Assembly: GCA_012271135.1 (NCBI GenBank) | Contig: JAAXGZ010000144.1 | Coordinates: forward strand, 1-34,540 | From: Caldilineales bacterium | GTDB taxonomy: Bacteria; Chloroflexota; Anaerolineae; Caldilineales; Caldilineaceae | DNA length: 34,540 nt | Direction: 5' to 3' | Shown here: positions 1 to 9,924 of the stretch, one piece after another | How positions within the stretch are numbered: the stretch's first letter is position 1 | Layout: every line of letters starts with the position of its first letter | Translations under genes and position numbers: made by a program | Notes under the pieces: model-generated | The model's database searches: none | What the model was told of the DNA's origin: nothing | The model's input: only the letters and a program-made list of their open reading frames with translations

Positions 1-3
1 AAT

Positions 4-120
4 CCCCTTTTGAAAAGGGGCATGGGGCCGGTAAAGGAGGGTCGGGAGTAGGATTCGCTTGTCGTACGAGCGGTGTTACCCCCGCTCCTCCTGCCCTACC
101 CTACCGGGGTGCCCCATGCC
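4..120 (+). repeat. Hairpins at the IS5 leader; one buries the transposase start codon
   Basis: Two structures are visible. Positions 4-20 form a perfect palindrome (CCCC, TTTT, a central G, AAAA, GGGG). Separately, 19-28 is the exact reverse complement of 111-120, and 29-33 pairs with 102-106, leaving a 4-base bulge at 107-110. The ATG of the transposase (116-118) lies inside the longer stem. In IS10 and IS50, mRNA entering from outside folds so that the transposase start is hidden; this could be an analogous arrangement (inference). The exact left terminus of the IS is unresolved, so the left arm may be element or flank. Confidence 0.5.
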
Positions 121-727
121 ACGTCAACCCGATCCCAGTGATCTGACCCGCGGCCAATGGCGTCGGCTGAAGCCTTGGCTGCCGGCCCCCAAGACGCAGG
201 GCCGGCCCCGCAGCGTCGCCTTGCGGGAGGTGGTGAATGCCATTCGTTATGTCCTGCGCACGGGCTGTTCCTGGCGCAGCCGGCCCCACGACTTTCCCTG
301 TTGGCAGACGGTCTACGGCGACTTCCGCCGGTGGCGGCGGGAGGGCCTCTGGGAACGCATCCACGAGGCCCTGCGGCCCCGGGTGCGCCGCCGCGCCGGG
401 CGGGAGGCGACCCCCAGCGCCGCCATCCTCGACAGCCCGTCGGTCAAGACCACGGAGGTGGCGGGGCCCCGGGGCTACGACGCCGGCAAGCGGGTCAAGG
501 GGCGCAAGCGCCATATCGTGGTCGACACCCTGGGGCTGCTCCTGGCCGTGGTCGTGCCCACCGCCGACCTCCAGGACCGGGACGGGGCGCGGCGGGTGCT
601 GGCCCGGCTGGGGGACCGGTTCCCGCGCCTGCAGGTCGTCTGGGCCGATGGCGGCTGCCAGGGTCCCAAGCTGGGCGAATGGCTGGCCCGACAGGCTCCC
701 GCCTGGGTTCTGGACATCGTGCCCCGA

Positions 728-732
728 CCGCC
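728..732. repeat. 5-bp target-site duplication, left copy (CCGCC)
   Basis: CCGCC here and at 2088-2092 flanks the inner element. Keeping one copy and deleting the insert restores the outer transposase reading frame, which supports these as the true boundaries. Confidence 0.85.
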
Positions 733-786
733 CCGCTGACAGGGGTAGGTAAAGCTCCCATCCGCATCCTTGTGCAAAATGTAGAG

Positions 787-1970
787 CTATCCGGTGGGCG
801 GGTCCACCCACTGCGGTTCTGCGTGCGGATCCGGTCCCGGCAAGGGCCGCGCTGGACCCGGGCCCAGGCGTCGCCGCGGTGCAACAGCCGCCGGGCCTGG
901 AACCATCCCCGCTGAAACAGGCTCAGGGGCCGGGACCGGGCCGCGGCGGGGGTCAGGGGCGGCCGCCGTACCCGGCCGGGGGCCAAGCCGCGCAGACGCG
1001 CTTCCTCCCCGCGCGTGCCGTGGGCCAGGACCCAGAGGGTGGCCACGGCCAGGACCAGCCCGTGCCGGTCGACGCGCGCGGGCTCCACGCGGCGGGTCCG
1101 GTGCCACTGCCAACCCCTGCGCCTGGCATCCGGAAGCCCTGCTCGATCCACACCCGCATTCCGTAGGCGCCGAGGTCCACGCGGTTGGGGGGTTCGTCCG
1201 TGAGCAGGACCCGGGGGGTCGCCTGGCCGGGGGCCCAGAGCACGATCAGGATGCAGCGCCGCTTGCGCGTGCGGAAGGCCCGCCCGGCCGTCACCGTGTA
1301 CGGGCCTTCGCGGGCCACGAAGCGCCCGGCCGGCCCGCGGGGTCCGGTCGTCGCCTGGAAGGTCGTGTGCCGGTCGTAGCGCAGGTAGGGATGCCAGCCC
1401 TGGCGGCGGATGGCGGCCTACAGGCGGGGGCTCCGCAGGCCCCGGTCGCAGAGGACGCGCACGGCCATGTCCGACGGCACGGCGGGGCCCAGCCTGCCGG
1501 CAGGGCCACGAGGTCCGGCATCCAGGGACCGGGCTGGCCGCCCGGCTTCAGGCGCCAGGCCCCGGGGATGACCAGGCCCCGGTGGACCACGCTGACGACC
1601 AGGGCCACCAGGGCCTCCCCCTTGGCGGTCGGGTCGATGGCCAGCGTCCGTTCCGGGCCCTGCCACCAAGCCGGCACCCAGCGCAGGAGCGGGGCGAAAC
1701 AGGCCTCCACCTCCCGTTGGACCCGGCAGGGCGCAGCCCGGTCGGCCCCGTCGCAGGGCCACTCCCGCAGATACTGACGGGCCGTGTGCCAACCCCGGCC
1801 CAGGGTCTGCAGGGCCCCCGGCACGGCCTTCCGGCCACCGCTGCGGGCCACCGCTGCGGGCCATCACGGTGGCCCCCACCCACAGGGCCAGGCCCTTGAC
1901 TTGGCTGGGACGCAGATGGGGCAGATGCCGCGCGATGCAGTCCGCAGGGGGATGGAATGCCGAGGGAAGA
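787..1970 (-). pseudogene. IS4-like transposase, multiply frameshifted
   Basis: Pieces of one DDE transposase appear in successive minus-strand frames. An N-terminal piece around 1970-1860 contains HLPHLRPSQVKGLALWVGA. A middle piece (about 1851-1480) contains LAIDPTAKGEALVALVVS with the first Asp. A third frame (near 1470-1418) gives MAVRVLCDRGLRSPRL with the second Asp. A fourth (about 1318-1150) gives GAYGMRVWIEQGFRM with the Y-(2)-R-(3)-E signature, although the usual downstream Lys reads as Asp/Gly. The tail in yet another frame has GWQWHRTRRVEPARV. At least three frameshifts separate these. One is explained by a 13-bp tandem duplication at 1834-1859. Exact ends are uncertain. Confidence 0.8.
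1834..1859. repeat. 13-bp tandem duplication causing a frameshift
   Basis: GCCACCGCTGCGG occurs twice in direct succession (1834-1846, 1847-1859). The unit is not a multiple of three, so the duplication throws the IS4-like transposase out of frame near its N terminus. Confidence 0.85.
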
Positions 1971-2087
1971 AGCAGGGTCGGCTCCCGGTATCGTGTTTGC
2001 TGTTGATACAGGGTAACCCGCCATGCTTTTTCTACGGCCGGGACCGCTTGGCACCCCCGGATGGGCTTTACCTACCCCTGTCAGCGG

Positions 2088-2092
2088 CCGCC
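2088..2092. repeat. 5-bp target-site duplication, right copy (CCGCC)
   Basis: Matches 728-732 and directly follows the right inverted repeat of the IS4-like element; reading resumes here in the frame of the outer IS5 transposase. Confidence 0.85.
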
Positions 2093-2363
2093 CTGGGCGC
2101 CGGGCTTCCAGGTCCTGCCCCGGCGCTGGGTGGTGGAGCGCACCTTCGCCTGGCTGGGGCGGTACCGGCGCCCGGGCAAGGACTACGAAGGACTGCCGGA
2201 AACCTCCGAGACCTGGATCCGGCTCGCCATGATCGACCGCATGCTGCACCGACTCGGCCCTGCCTAACTCCGTACTTTTGTATTCCTTAAACACCCTCTG
2301 AGGGCTGCGATGCGTCTGCGAGGATAGGCAATACCCTTCAAGAAGCAGGACGGCCTCTTGGTG

Positions 2364-2380
2364 TCGCAAATGGTTTGCGA
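2364..2380. repeat. Inverted repeat TCGCAAA-tgg-TTTGCGA
   Basis: Two perfect 7-bp arms around a 3-base spacer, about 315 bp upstream of the tyrosine recombinase gene. Tyrosine recombinase core sites are often built from short inverted arms around a 6-8 bp spacer; the spacer here is shorter, so a regulator operator is equally possible. Confidence 0.3.
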
Positions 2381-2649
2381 ACCCGCACCGCCGGTTTGGA
2401 TCATATGCAGCGTATGGCAGAATTTAGCTTGTATGGATATTCTGCACGCCATGGTGCTCAGACCTTGGTCAGGCACCCGCTACGGCGGTTGCAGACCCGC
2501 CCTGACGCAACTTTGTCAACGCCCTGCCCACTGTGGCGAAGTAGGTTGTGGCCCTCTAGCAACTTTGTGAGCACCATGACTTGCACCACATGTATTCATC
2601 CAACACATGGAGTGGCAACTGTAGACCATTTTGTAAGATTATCGCTCTT

Positions 2650-2678
2650 TTGCAACCTAACAGAATCAGTGCTAAATT
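2650..2678 (+). promoter_or_regulatory. Possible sigma-70-type promoter for the recombinase gene
   Basis: TTGCAA (2650-2655) and TAAATT (2673-2678) are separated by 17 bp, a near-consensus spacing. Transcription would start only about 10 bases before the ATG, inside or next to the AGAGG ribosome-binding site, so the leader would be very short. Weak evidence. Confidence 0.3.
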
Positions 2679-2695
2679 GAAACACAGAGGATAAC

Positions 2696-3664
2696 ATGGA
2701 GACCTTAGCAATAACTGACTGTGACCTACAGCAAAAAGTACTCTCTTCAGATCTAGCTGATAACACTCGCATTGCATACCAGAAGGGTTGGAGCAAATTC
2801 GTGGACTACTGTATTGCAGAGAGCATTACTAATCCTTTGTCCGCATCTCCCAATCAGGTAGCACGGTTCTTCGTTAACCTGGCCACACATCCGAACCGGC
2901 AAAGTGGTACGATTCCTTCGATGGGTACTGTGATGATCTATAAGTGTGCTGTAAACAAAAAGTACCTTGAAGCAGGGAAATCATCTCCCACTAATCATCC
3001 ATTAGTTCGTTCCACACTTAGAGGTTTGGCTAGGCTCAAAGGCTCTTCGAGTCGTCAAGTAATGGCTTTACGAGAGTATCACATTGGAGCCATGTTGCAA
3101 GTCTGCTCCAATACTCTGATAGGCAAGAGGGATGCTGCAATCATTGCTGTCGGGTTTGCTGGAGCTTTGCGACGTTCAGAGATTTGCAACCTAATTGTGG
3201 ATGATATTGATTTTCTTGATTCTTTCAAAGAAAATGAAGACCGTATTATGTTAACTATTCGCCAGTCCAAGACTGATCAACAAGGCAAAGGTCAAAAGAT
3301 TCCAATTTTGGATGGAAGAGTAATTCGTCCGATAGAGCGCCTTCGACTGTGGCTGGAGGGTTCAGGTATAACCAGTGGTCCACTTTTCCAAACAATGAAA
3401 CGAGGTGGGCATTTGCGAGGCAAGCCGATGCACCACAGCGATATTCCTCGTATTGTCAAGCATTATGCAGCACTCATCGGAATCGATCCGAAGGATGTAG
3501 CGGGTCATTCGTTGAGAGCGGGTTTCGTCACTAGTGCAGCCGTTCATCATGCTAGGTTGGATAAGATCATGTCAGTTACCCGGCATACCAATCCATCGAC
3601 AGTAATGCGATACATTCGTGATGCCGATGCGTTCTCGGATCATGCGGGACGAGATTTCCTGTAA
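2696..3664 (+). CDS. Tyrosine site-specific recombinase (phage-type integrase)
   Basis: A 322-aa protein that would cut and rejoin DNA through a tyrosine-DNA intermediate. The N-terminal core-binding domain spans about residues 10-115 (TRIAYQKGWSKFVDYC); the catalytic domain covers about 125-315. Visible catalytic residues are Arg159 (GALRRSEI), Lys192 (RQSKTDQ), His271-x-x-Arg274 (GHSLRAGF), His297 (TRHTNPST) and nucleophile Tyr306 (MRYIRD), so the active site looks complete. AGAGG lies 6 bases before the ATG. Base composition is clearly AT-richer than all neighbours, a sign of separate origin. It is 92 bp upstream of the PLD-helicase gene on the same strand, which may be its cargo. XerC/D-type chromosomal function is unlikely given the accessory setting. 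Confidence 0.9.
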   Translation: METLAITDCDLQQKVLSSDLADNTRIAYQKGWSKFVDYCIAESITNPLSASPNQVARFFVNLATHPNRQSGTIPSMGTVMIYKCAVNKKYLEAGKSSPTNHPLVRSTLRGLARLKGSSSRQVMALREYHIGAMLQVCSNTLIGKRDAAIIAVGFAGALRRSEICNLIVDDIDFLDSFKENEDRIMLTIRQSKTDQQGKGQKIPILDGRVIRPIERLRLWLEGSGITSGPLFQTMKRGGHLRGKPMHHSDIPRIVKHYAALIGIDPKDVAGHSLRAGFVTSAAVHHARLDKIMSVTRHTNPSTVMRYIRDADAFSDHAGRDFL

Positions 3665-3756
3665 GAGCAAGTCAAGCCAAAGGACAGCAATCCAGCCCAT
3701 GTCCCGATGACGTAAGCGGACCAACAACCAGGATTGGAGCTAAAACGAAAACCGTA

Positions 3757-6700
3757 ATGACCATTCTCCACGCTAGCACCGACCCCGACCTGTTCACCCG
3801 CCTGAGGCAGATGTTGGGTAGTGCCACCCGCGTCGATATCGCTGTAGGTTACTTCTTTATGTCCGGCTTCGGACTGTTGGCTGATAATCTGGTACGGCTT
3901 TGTAAAACTCGCATCCTGATTGGACAGACCGATCGTCCCACGCTGGAAGCCGTGGCCGCCGGCCTGCGCCAGGCGGACGCTCTACGCGCTCAATTGGTCT
4001 CTGACCAAACCGTTTCCCGAAGTCAGCGGCAAGCAATTGCCAACGAAGTTGCGACAGGTATCGCCCAAGATGTAGCGGCGATGCCACAAACCAATGCCAG
4101 CCAGGACGCTGTAGAGAAACTGTGTCAACTGGTGATCTTGGGTCGGTTGGAAGTGCGGGCATATCCGCGGGGGTTTCTGCATGCCAAAGCCTACCTTTGC
4201 TGGTACGACAACCACGCAGAGCCAGGAGCTGCCATCGTTGGTTCGTCCAACTTCACTCTGGCTGGCTTTACTGGCAACACTGAGTTGAACGTCCGTGTCA
4301 CCGGTGACGATGAGATGGACGTGCTGAAGGAATGGTTTGAAAGTCTCTGGGACGACTCAGTGGACATCAGTTCTCAGGTGGAACAGAACCTCGCCGAAAG
4401 CTGGGCGGTCAAACAGTACACCCCTTACACCATCTACCTGAAGGCTTTGTTCGAACTCTACGGCAAAGACCTAGGCAGCGACGAGCCACTGCCGCTGGAG
4501 CCAGCCCGACAGGTTGAACTGGCCAACTTCCAGCTGGATGCCGTTCGCCGAGGTCTGGACATGATACGCAGCTACGGTGGCTGCTACGTTGCCGATGTAG
4601 TGGGCTTAGGCAAGACCTTCATCGGTGCAGAATTGCTGCGTCAACTGCGGCATAGCTACCCCAACGATAGGGCACCGCTCATCATCTGCCCTGCTGGACT
4701 GGTCCCTGCTTGGCGGCAAGTAAATGAGCAGTACGATTTAGGTGCCGAGGTGCTGTCGCAGAGCCGAATCGCCTCACCACCTGACCTAGTGTTTAACCCG
4801 GAAACGGAACAGTACGAGGAAATCGCCAGCAGTACCCAGGGTGTCTATCTGACCGAGGAGTACCGTTACCGAGGACCGGTGTTGGTAGATGAAGCCCACA
4901 ATTTCCGCAACGACGTAAACCGTTCGCGGGGCCTACGCGACTACTTGGAACAGGGCGACCACAAGGTCATTCTGCTCAGTGCTACACCGCAGAACCTGGG
5001 ACCTAGGGACATCTACCGCCAAGTACGCTTGTTCCTGGACGAAACGGAACACGGTTTACCGCTTGAGCCACAAGGGCTGGAAGATTACTTCGCCAGCGCA
5101 GTCAAGTGGCAAGAATACCGCAAGGCGGTTGATGCCTATTCGGCGGCCTTGTCAGAACACCTGAAAAGCAATGGTGAGAGTGTACCTCCAACCCGGCCGC
5201 AACAGCCTGACACGCCTCCTGCGGATATCGCCCAGGTGCTAACGCCCATCTTCATCCGGCGTCGCCGTAAGGACATAGCCGAGGTATACGGCGACACGGC
5301 AACCATCAATGGCAAACCCGTGGTATTCCCAACTCCGAAACTATCCAATCTGGAGTACCGGTTGGATCGGGTATATGCCAAGGCAGGTGATTTTGCTGGT
5401 CTGCTAACGACTCTGAGCCAACACCAAGCGGTGCGCTACAACCCGACCGAGTACCTGAAACTGGAGCAGCAAGGTAGCCCACAATACGCCGATCTGTTCC
5501 GAGCCCGGGGCCGCATCGCGGGGATGATCCGGCACCTATTGTTCAAACGATTGGAATCCAGCATCCCGGCCTTTCGCTCAACACTGAAGTCGTTGTCCTG
5601 CAGCAACCGCAGTTTCAAAGCCGCGCTGGATGCCGGCTATGTACCGGTAGGCAGCGTAGCAACCAACCTATTGGCTGGACAGAACTTCCACGCTGAGGAG
5701 GCCCTTGGCATCCTGCAACTGGAAGAGACCAAGCGTAACGGACGATACCAGTTCCCTACCGCTGATTTTGATGCCCAACGCTGGGCTAGGGACCTTGACG
5801 ATGACTACGTTGTACTGGACGAACTCCTCAACCGCATTGCTGACATCGGTCCACAGGATGACGATAAACTGGCGAGATTGATGGATTTTTTCAATGACAT
5901 AGCCGACGAGAAAGTGCTGATATTCAGCGAGGCAGAGACCACAGTTGACTATCTGTTTGAACAACTGAATCCTGCTAGACAGGACGATACCATCGCCAAG
6001 CTCAGTGGCAGCAACCGGGATCAAAGAGCTGACATCGTGGGCCGTTTCGCACCACGGGCCAACCGGTGGGACAATGAGCGGTTGTCGGATGAGGAAATTC
6101 GTGTGCTGCTAGCCACCGACGTGGTGTCTGAAGGCCAGAACTTTCAGGACTGTGCTCGGGTGCTCAACTACGACCTTCACTGGAACCCGGTAAGGCTGAT
6201 CCAGCGCTTTGGCCGCGTGGACCGCATCGGTTCTCCCTACGACGAAATCCACCTGCACAACATGCTGCCCGACGCGGAACTGGATGAGAGTTTGGGCCTT
6301 ACCGAAAAACTGAGTGACCGCATCCAGGCATTCCATGACCTCATCGGGTTGGACAACAAAATCCTGTCGGAAGAGGAACAACTGAACGCCAATGGTATAG
6401 GTGTCATCTACGACGACCAGGAGATGCCGGAACTGGACGATGCCTTGGACGAAGTTGCTGCTAACCAACGGGCAATCGCCCTGCTGCAAAGCATCCGCAG
6501 TAATGACCCCGACCTCTGGCGGACGATAACCGAGTTGCCCGATGGCATTCGGTCTGCACTGACCTGCACCAGTGGTGGCAATGCTGATGAGGCACCGCAA
6601 TCCGACGAAACCATCATAATGCTGGCCGCGTCTGACGCTGTGCGCTGCTACGCCGTGGGAAACGACCTGAAGCCACGGCTTGTCCGCGCGGCGCAATTCG

Positions 6701-7125
6701 TAGCCGCCGCCGAATGTGAGCCAGACACACCAACGCGTCCCCTGCCGGAAAATACCAACGCGCGGGTCAATGTTGCTGCCGAGGCTTTCAGCCATGATTT
6801 CAGCCGCATGTTGGGCCCGATGCGACGGCGCACTTCTGGCAACGTCCGCAACCGGACCTTCGTGAAACGGCAACTCAACGGTATTGGCACCGACATTGTC
6901 ACGCCGCAGCGTGTCAACGCACTCCGGCAAGCCTTTGCTGCCGACCTGCCGACTGTCGTCGAGAACGAGCTGTCGGATTTACGCCAGCTCAACCTGGGCG
7001 GCCGCGAACTGGTGAAGCGCCTGGAACTACTGCAGGAACGCTACAGTCTGAACCCAGCTGCTCAGAGCACTGCCACTGCAGCTTCGGAGCCGACTCGTGT
7101 CGTCTGTTCCGACGGCCTCTGGTGA
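3757..7125 (+). CDS. PLD-nuclease-like / SNF2-type helicase fusion protein
   Basis: A 1122-aa multidomain protein. Residues 1-200 form a phospholipase-D-like domain with one HKD-type motif (His142-Ala-Lys144 and the downstream GSSNFTLAGF at 162-171). Residues about 255-480 are helicase lobe 1: FQLDAV (258-263), Walker A VVGLGKT (281-287), DEAH (378-381), SAT (408-410). Lobe 2 lies about 715-840: VLIFSEAETT, ATDVVSEGQNF and QRFGRVDRIGSP, as in RapA/HepA-like SNF2 ATPases. A roughly 280-residue C-terminal region is unassigned. Family knowledge: such proteins are ATP-driven DNA translocases, and PLD-helicase fusions recur in phage-defence loci. Here it is next to an integrase and insertion sequences, so defence or mobile-element DNA processing is likely, but no named system can be assigned because no methylase or other partner is present. 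Confidence 0.88.
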   Translation: MTILHASTDPDLFTRLRQMLGSATRVDIAVGYFFMSGFGLLADNLVRLCKTRILIGQTDRPTLEAVAAGLRQADALRAQLVSDQTVSRSQRQAIANEVATGIAQDVAAMPQTNASQDAVEKLCQLVILGRLEVRAYPRGFLHAKAYLCWYDNHAEPGAAIVGSSNFTLAGFTGNTELNVRVTGDDEMDVLKEWFESLWDDSVDISSQVEQNLAESWAVKQYTPYTIYLKALFELYGKDLGSDEPLPLEPARQVELANFQLDAVRRGLDMIRSYGGCYVADVVGLGKTFIGAELLRQLRHSYPNDRAPLIICPAGLVPAWRQVNEQYDLGAEVLSQSRIASPPDLVFNPETEQYEEIASSTQGVYLTEEYRYRGPVLVDEAHNFRNDVNRSRGLRDYLEQGDHKVILLSATPQNLGPRDIYRQVRLFLDETEHGLPLEPQGLEDYFASAVKWQEYRKAVDAYSAALSEHLKSNGESVPPTRPQQPDTPPADIAQVLTPIFIRRRRKDIAEVYGDTATINGKPVVFPTPKLSNLEYRLDRVYAKAGDFAGLLTTLSQHQAVRYNPTEYLKLEQQGSPQYADLFRARGRIAGMIRHLLFKRLESSIPAFRSTLKSLSCSNRSFKAALDAGYVPVGSVATNLLAGQNFHAEEALGILQLEETKRNGRYQFPTADFDAQRWARDLDDDYVVLDELLNRIADIGPQDDDKLARLMDFFNDIADEKVLIFSEAETTVDYLFEQLNPARQDDTIAKLSGSNRDQRADIVGRFAPRANRWDNERLSDEEIRVLLATDVVSEGQNFQDCARVLNYDLHWNPVRLIQRFGRVDRIGSPYDEIHLHNMLPDAELDESLGLTEKLSDRIQAFHDLIGLDNKILSEEEQLNANGIGVIYDDQEMPELDDALDEVAANQRAIALLQSIRSNDPDLWRTITELPDGIRSALTCTSGGNADEAPQSDETIIMLAASDAVRCYAVGNDLKPRLVRAAQFVAAAECEPDTPTRPLPENTNARVNVAAEAFSHDFSRMLGPMRRRTSGNVRNRTFVKRQLNGIGTDIVTPQRVNALRQAFAADLPTVVENELSDLRQLNLGGRELVKRLELLQERYSLNPAAQSTATAASEPTRVVCSDGLW

Positions 7126-7177
7126 AAATGAACTGCCGCTGTGGTCACAACTGGGCCTACGTCCGGTTTCCCACTCG

Positions 7178-7187
7178 ACTACCCACC
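7178..7187. repeat. 10-bp target-site duplication of ISAs1, left copy
   Basis: ACTACCCACC here and at 9553-9562 directly flanks the inverted repeats. The length agrees with the 8-10 bp duplications of the ISAs1 family. Confidence 0.93.
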
Positions 7188-8247
7188 CAGGGCGATTGCA
7201 TCCAGATTGGGTGTGCCGACAGGGTGGATTGCCCCGTGGCTACAATGGGCCGGTTCCGGATCCAGCCTGCGGAGAGCCCCTCATGGACAGCCCGATGCCC
7301 TCGTCCCTGGTCGAGACCCTGGACACCCCGGGGATCCGCGGGTCGACCGCACCAAGCTGCACAGCCTGACGGACATCCCGGTGCTGTCCGTGCCGGGGTC
7401 ATCTGCGGCGCCGACAGTTTCGTGGCCATTGCGCTCTTCGGCCAGCTCAACGAGGAATGGCTGCGCACCTTCCCGGGCTGCCCCACGGCATCCCCTCGCA
7501 CGACACGCTGGGACGGGTCTTCGCGCGGCTGGACGCGGCCCGCTTCGAGGAGGGCTTTCGGGACTGGGTGCAGGACGCCTTTGCGCTGACCGTCGGTCGG
7601 GTCGTGCCCGTCGACGGCCAGAGCGTGCGCGGCTCCCACGACCGGGGACGGGGGCTGGGGCCCCTGCACCTGGTGAGCGCCTGGGCGCAGGCCAACCCGC
7701 TGGTGCCGGCCCAGACGGCGGTGGCCGACCAGTCCAATGAGATCACGGCCATCCCGGAACTGCTGCGCATGCCGGTCCTGGAGGGCTGCATTGTGACCCT
7801 CGACCGGGTACCCTCCGGGTGGGGCTGCCGGAAGGCGATCGCGCGTCAAATCCGGGAGCAGGAGGCCGACCATGTGCTGCGCGTGCGGGCCCACCACCAG
7901 GGTCTCCACGAGCGCATGGAGGACACCTTCGCCCTGGAACGGGCCGCGGACTTTGCCGACGGTCCCCACGACCATGCGGACACGGTCGGGAAGGACCACG
8001 GCCGGATCGGGATCCGCCGCTGCGGCAACCGGGTCACGACCGACACCCGCTGCTTCATTTCCAGCCTGCCCCCCAAGGCCGGTCCCCTGCTGCAGGCCGT
8101 GCGCCGGCATTGGAGCATCGAAAACGCCCACCACTGGGTCCTGGATGTGGCCTTCGGCAAGGACGACAGCCGGATCCGCACGGGGCATGCCGCCCACAAC
8201 ATGGCCATCCCAGGCGCATCGCGCACAACCTAGTATGTTAGCCAACA

Positions 8248-9410
<1,163 letters not shown>

Positions 9411-9552
9411 CACGGAACACAGTTGCTGCTGCGGCAGGACCGGTCCCCAGGGTGGGCATCGCCAACAAGCGGTTGGCGGCCGCCTGGAACAAGGACTGCC
9501 TGTGCCGGCTCATCGGCCTCAGGCCCAAACCCATCTGGATGCAATCGCCCTG

Positions 9553-9562
9553 ACTACCCACC
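9553..9562. repeat. 10-bp target-site duplication of ISAs1, right copy
   Basis: Identical to 7178-7187 and directly follows the right terminal inverted repeat. Confidence 0.93.
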
Positions 9563-9753
9563 AAGGTCAATGGCTTAGCCACCAGACTTGTGTTACCAGC
9601 TGCCGCTGAACAACACGGCCACTGGGCATATGGAATGTATGGGGCCAAACGGGCACCATGAAGCCCAAAACCGTTATCGTACATTGCCGAGCACCAGACC
9701 AGTTCAAGCGAAGCCTGTCCCGGAATCGGCTTCCGGCGCGTTCTCAAATGTGT

Positions 9754-9924
9754 ATCATACCAATCAATTATGATTGAATTACTTGAGGATTGGCAGGCAG
9801 GGCCTCTAGGGCGTCCGCCGTGTCCCCGACCGTCCAGACGATCGCCGTCTTGCGAGCCATGGCCGTCCCTCCCGGTGCCACCGCCCACATATCAAGTAAT
9901 GCTATTGTAATGGATTGGTATCAT
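9754..9924. mobile_element. MITE-like element, 171 bp, with 33-bp terminal inverted repeats
   Basis: Positions 9754-9786 and the reverse complement of 9892-9924 align without gaps at 27 of 33 positions (shared pieces ATACCAATC and ATTACTTGA). The AT-rich ends enclose a GC-rich core without a recognisable gene; a 30-codon frame on the minus strand (MARKTAIVWTVGDTADAL) is not assignable. No target duplication is obvious. The right end overlaps the last codons of the MalG-type permease gene and supplies its TGA stop (9921-9923). In the operon transcript it could fold into a long hairpin and act as a terminator. Confidence 0.7.

Larger units (their letters stand above)
733..2087 (-). mobile_element. 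IS4-like insertion sequence, 1355 bp, complete ends
   Basis: Terminal inverted repeats are at 733-764 and 2058-2087. The outer 23 bases of both arms are identical (from CCGCTGACAGGGG inward); then a 2-base offset is followed by a shared CCATCCG. A 5-bp duplication (CCGCC) flanks it. It carries one transposase gene on the minus strand, broken by several frameshifts, so the ends are intact but the enzyme is dead. The family is assigned from the Y-(2)-R-(3)-E signature of the transposase. The ends have stayed nearly identical, so the copy could in principle be mobilised by an active relative. Confidence 0.88.
116..2267 (+). pseudogene. IS5-family transposase split by an insertion (116-732 joined to 2093-2267)
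   Basis: The first part (116-732) encodes residues from MPRQPDPSDL to LDIVPRPP and holds the first two acidic residues of the DDE triad, in LDSPSVKT and in VWADGGCQG, plus the GYDAGKRVKGRKRH segment typical of IS5-group enzymes. The second part (2093-2267) starts [11 protein letters not shown] and carries the Glu motif [17 protein letters not shown]. Joining the two parts gives exactly 792 nt, 263 residues plus stop, with no other lesion, and the junction reads [11 protein letters not shown]. The gene was therefore intact when the inner element landed. As it stands, translation stops at 737-739, just inside the inner element. Confidence 0.92.
37..2298 (+). mobile_element. IS5-family insertion sequence, itself interrupted by an IS4-like element
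   Basis: The outer element is recognised by its transposase. Candidate ends are GAGGGT at 37-42 and ACCCTC at 2293-2298, with only partial similarity further inward and no clear target duplication, so both termini are tentative. Without the 1355-bp insert and one duplicated pentamer it would be about 0.9 kb, a normal IS5-family size. It is the oldest layer of a two-deep nest. Confidence 0.65.
2299..2695. other. Intergenic stretch between IS5 and the recombinase gene
   Basis: No convincing coding sequence is present. The composition shifts from very GC-rich to markedly AT-richer toward the recombinase gene. It holds a perfect inverted repeat (2364-2380: TCGCAAA, 3-base spacer, TTTGCGA) that could be a regulator or recombinase site, and a possible promoter close to 2696. 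Confidence 0.5.

Noticed and set aside
4..20. Intrinsic terminator at the palindrome near the window start
   Set aside because: The stem is followed by GC-rich sequence rather than a U-run on either strand.
101..915. Long open frames on both strands overlapping the IS5 transposase
   Set aside because: They are by-products of very GC-rich DNA; only one frame shows the DDE transposase motifs.
3757..7125. Assignment of the helicase to DISARM, Mokosh or Dnd/Dpd systems
   Set aside because: Domain order (PLD first, SNF2 second) and absence of the methylase or other partner genes do not support any of these by eye.
9657..9775. Short open frame starting MKPKTVIVHCRAPDQF
   Set aside because: Short, no recognisable family, runs into the MITE left end; probably chance.
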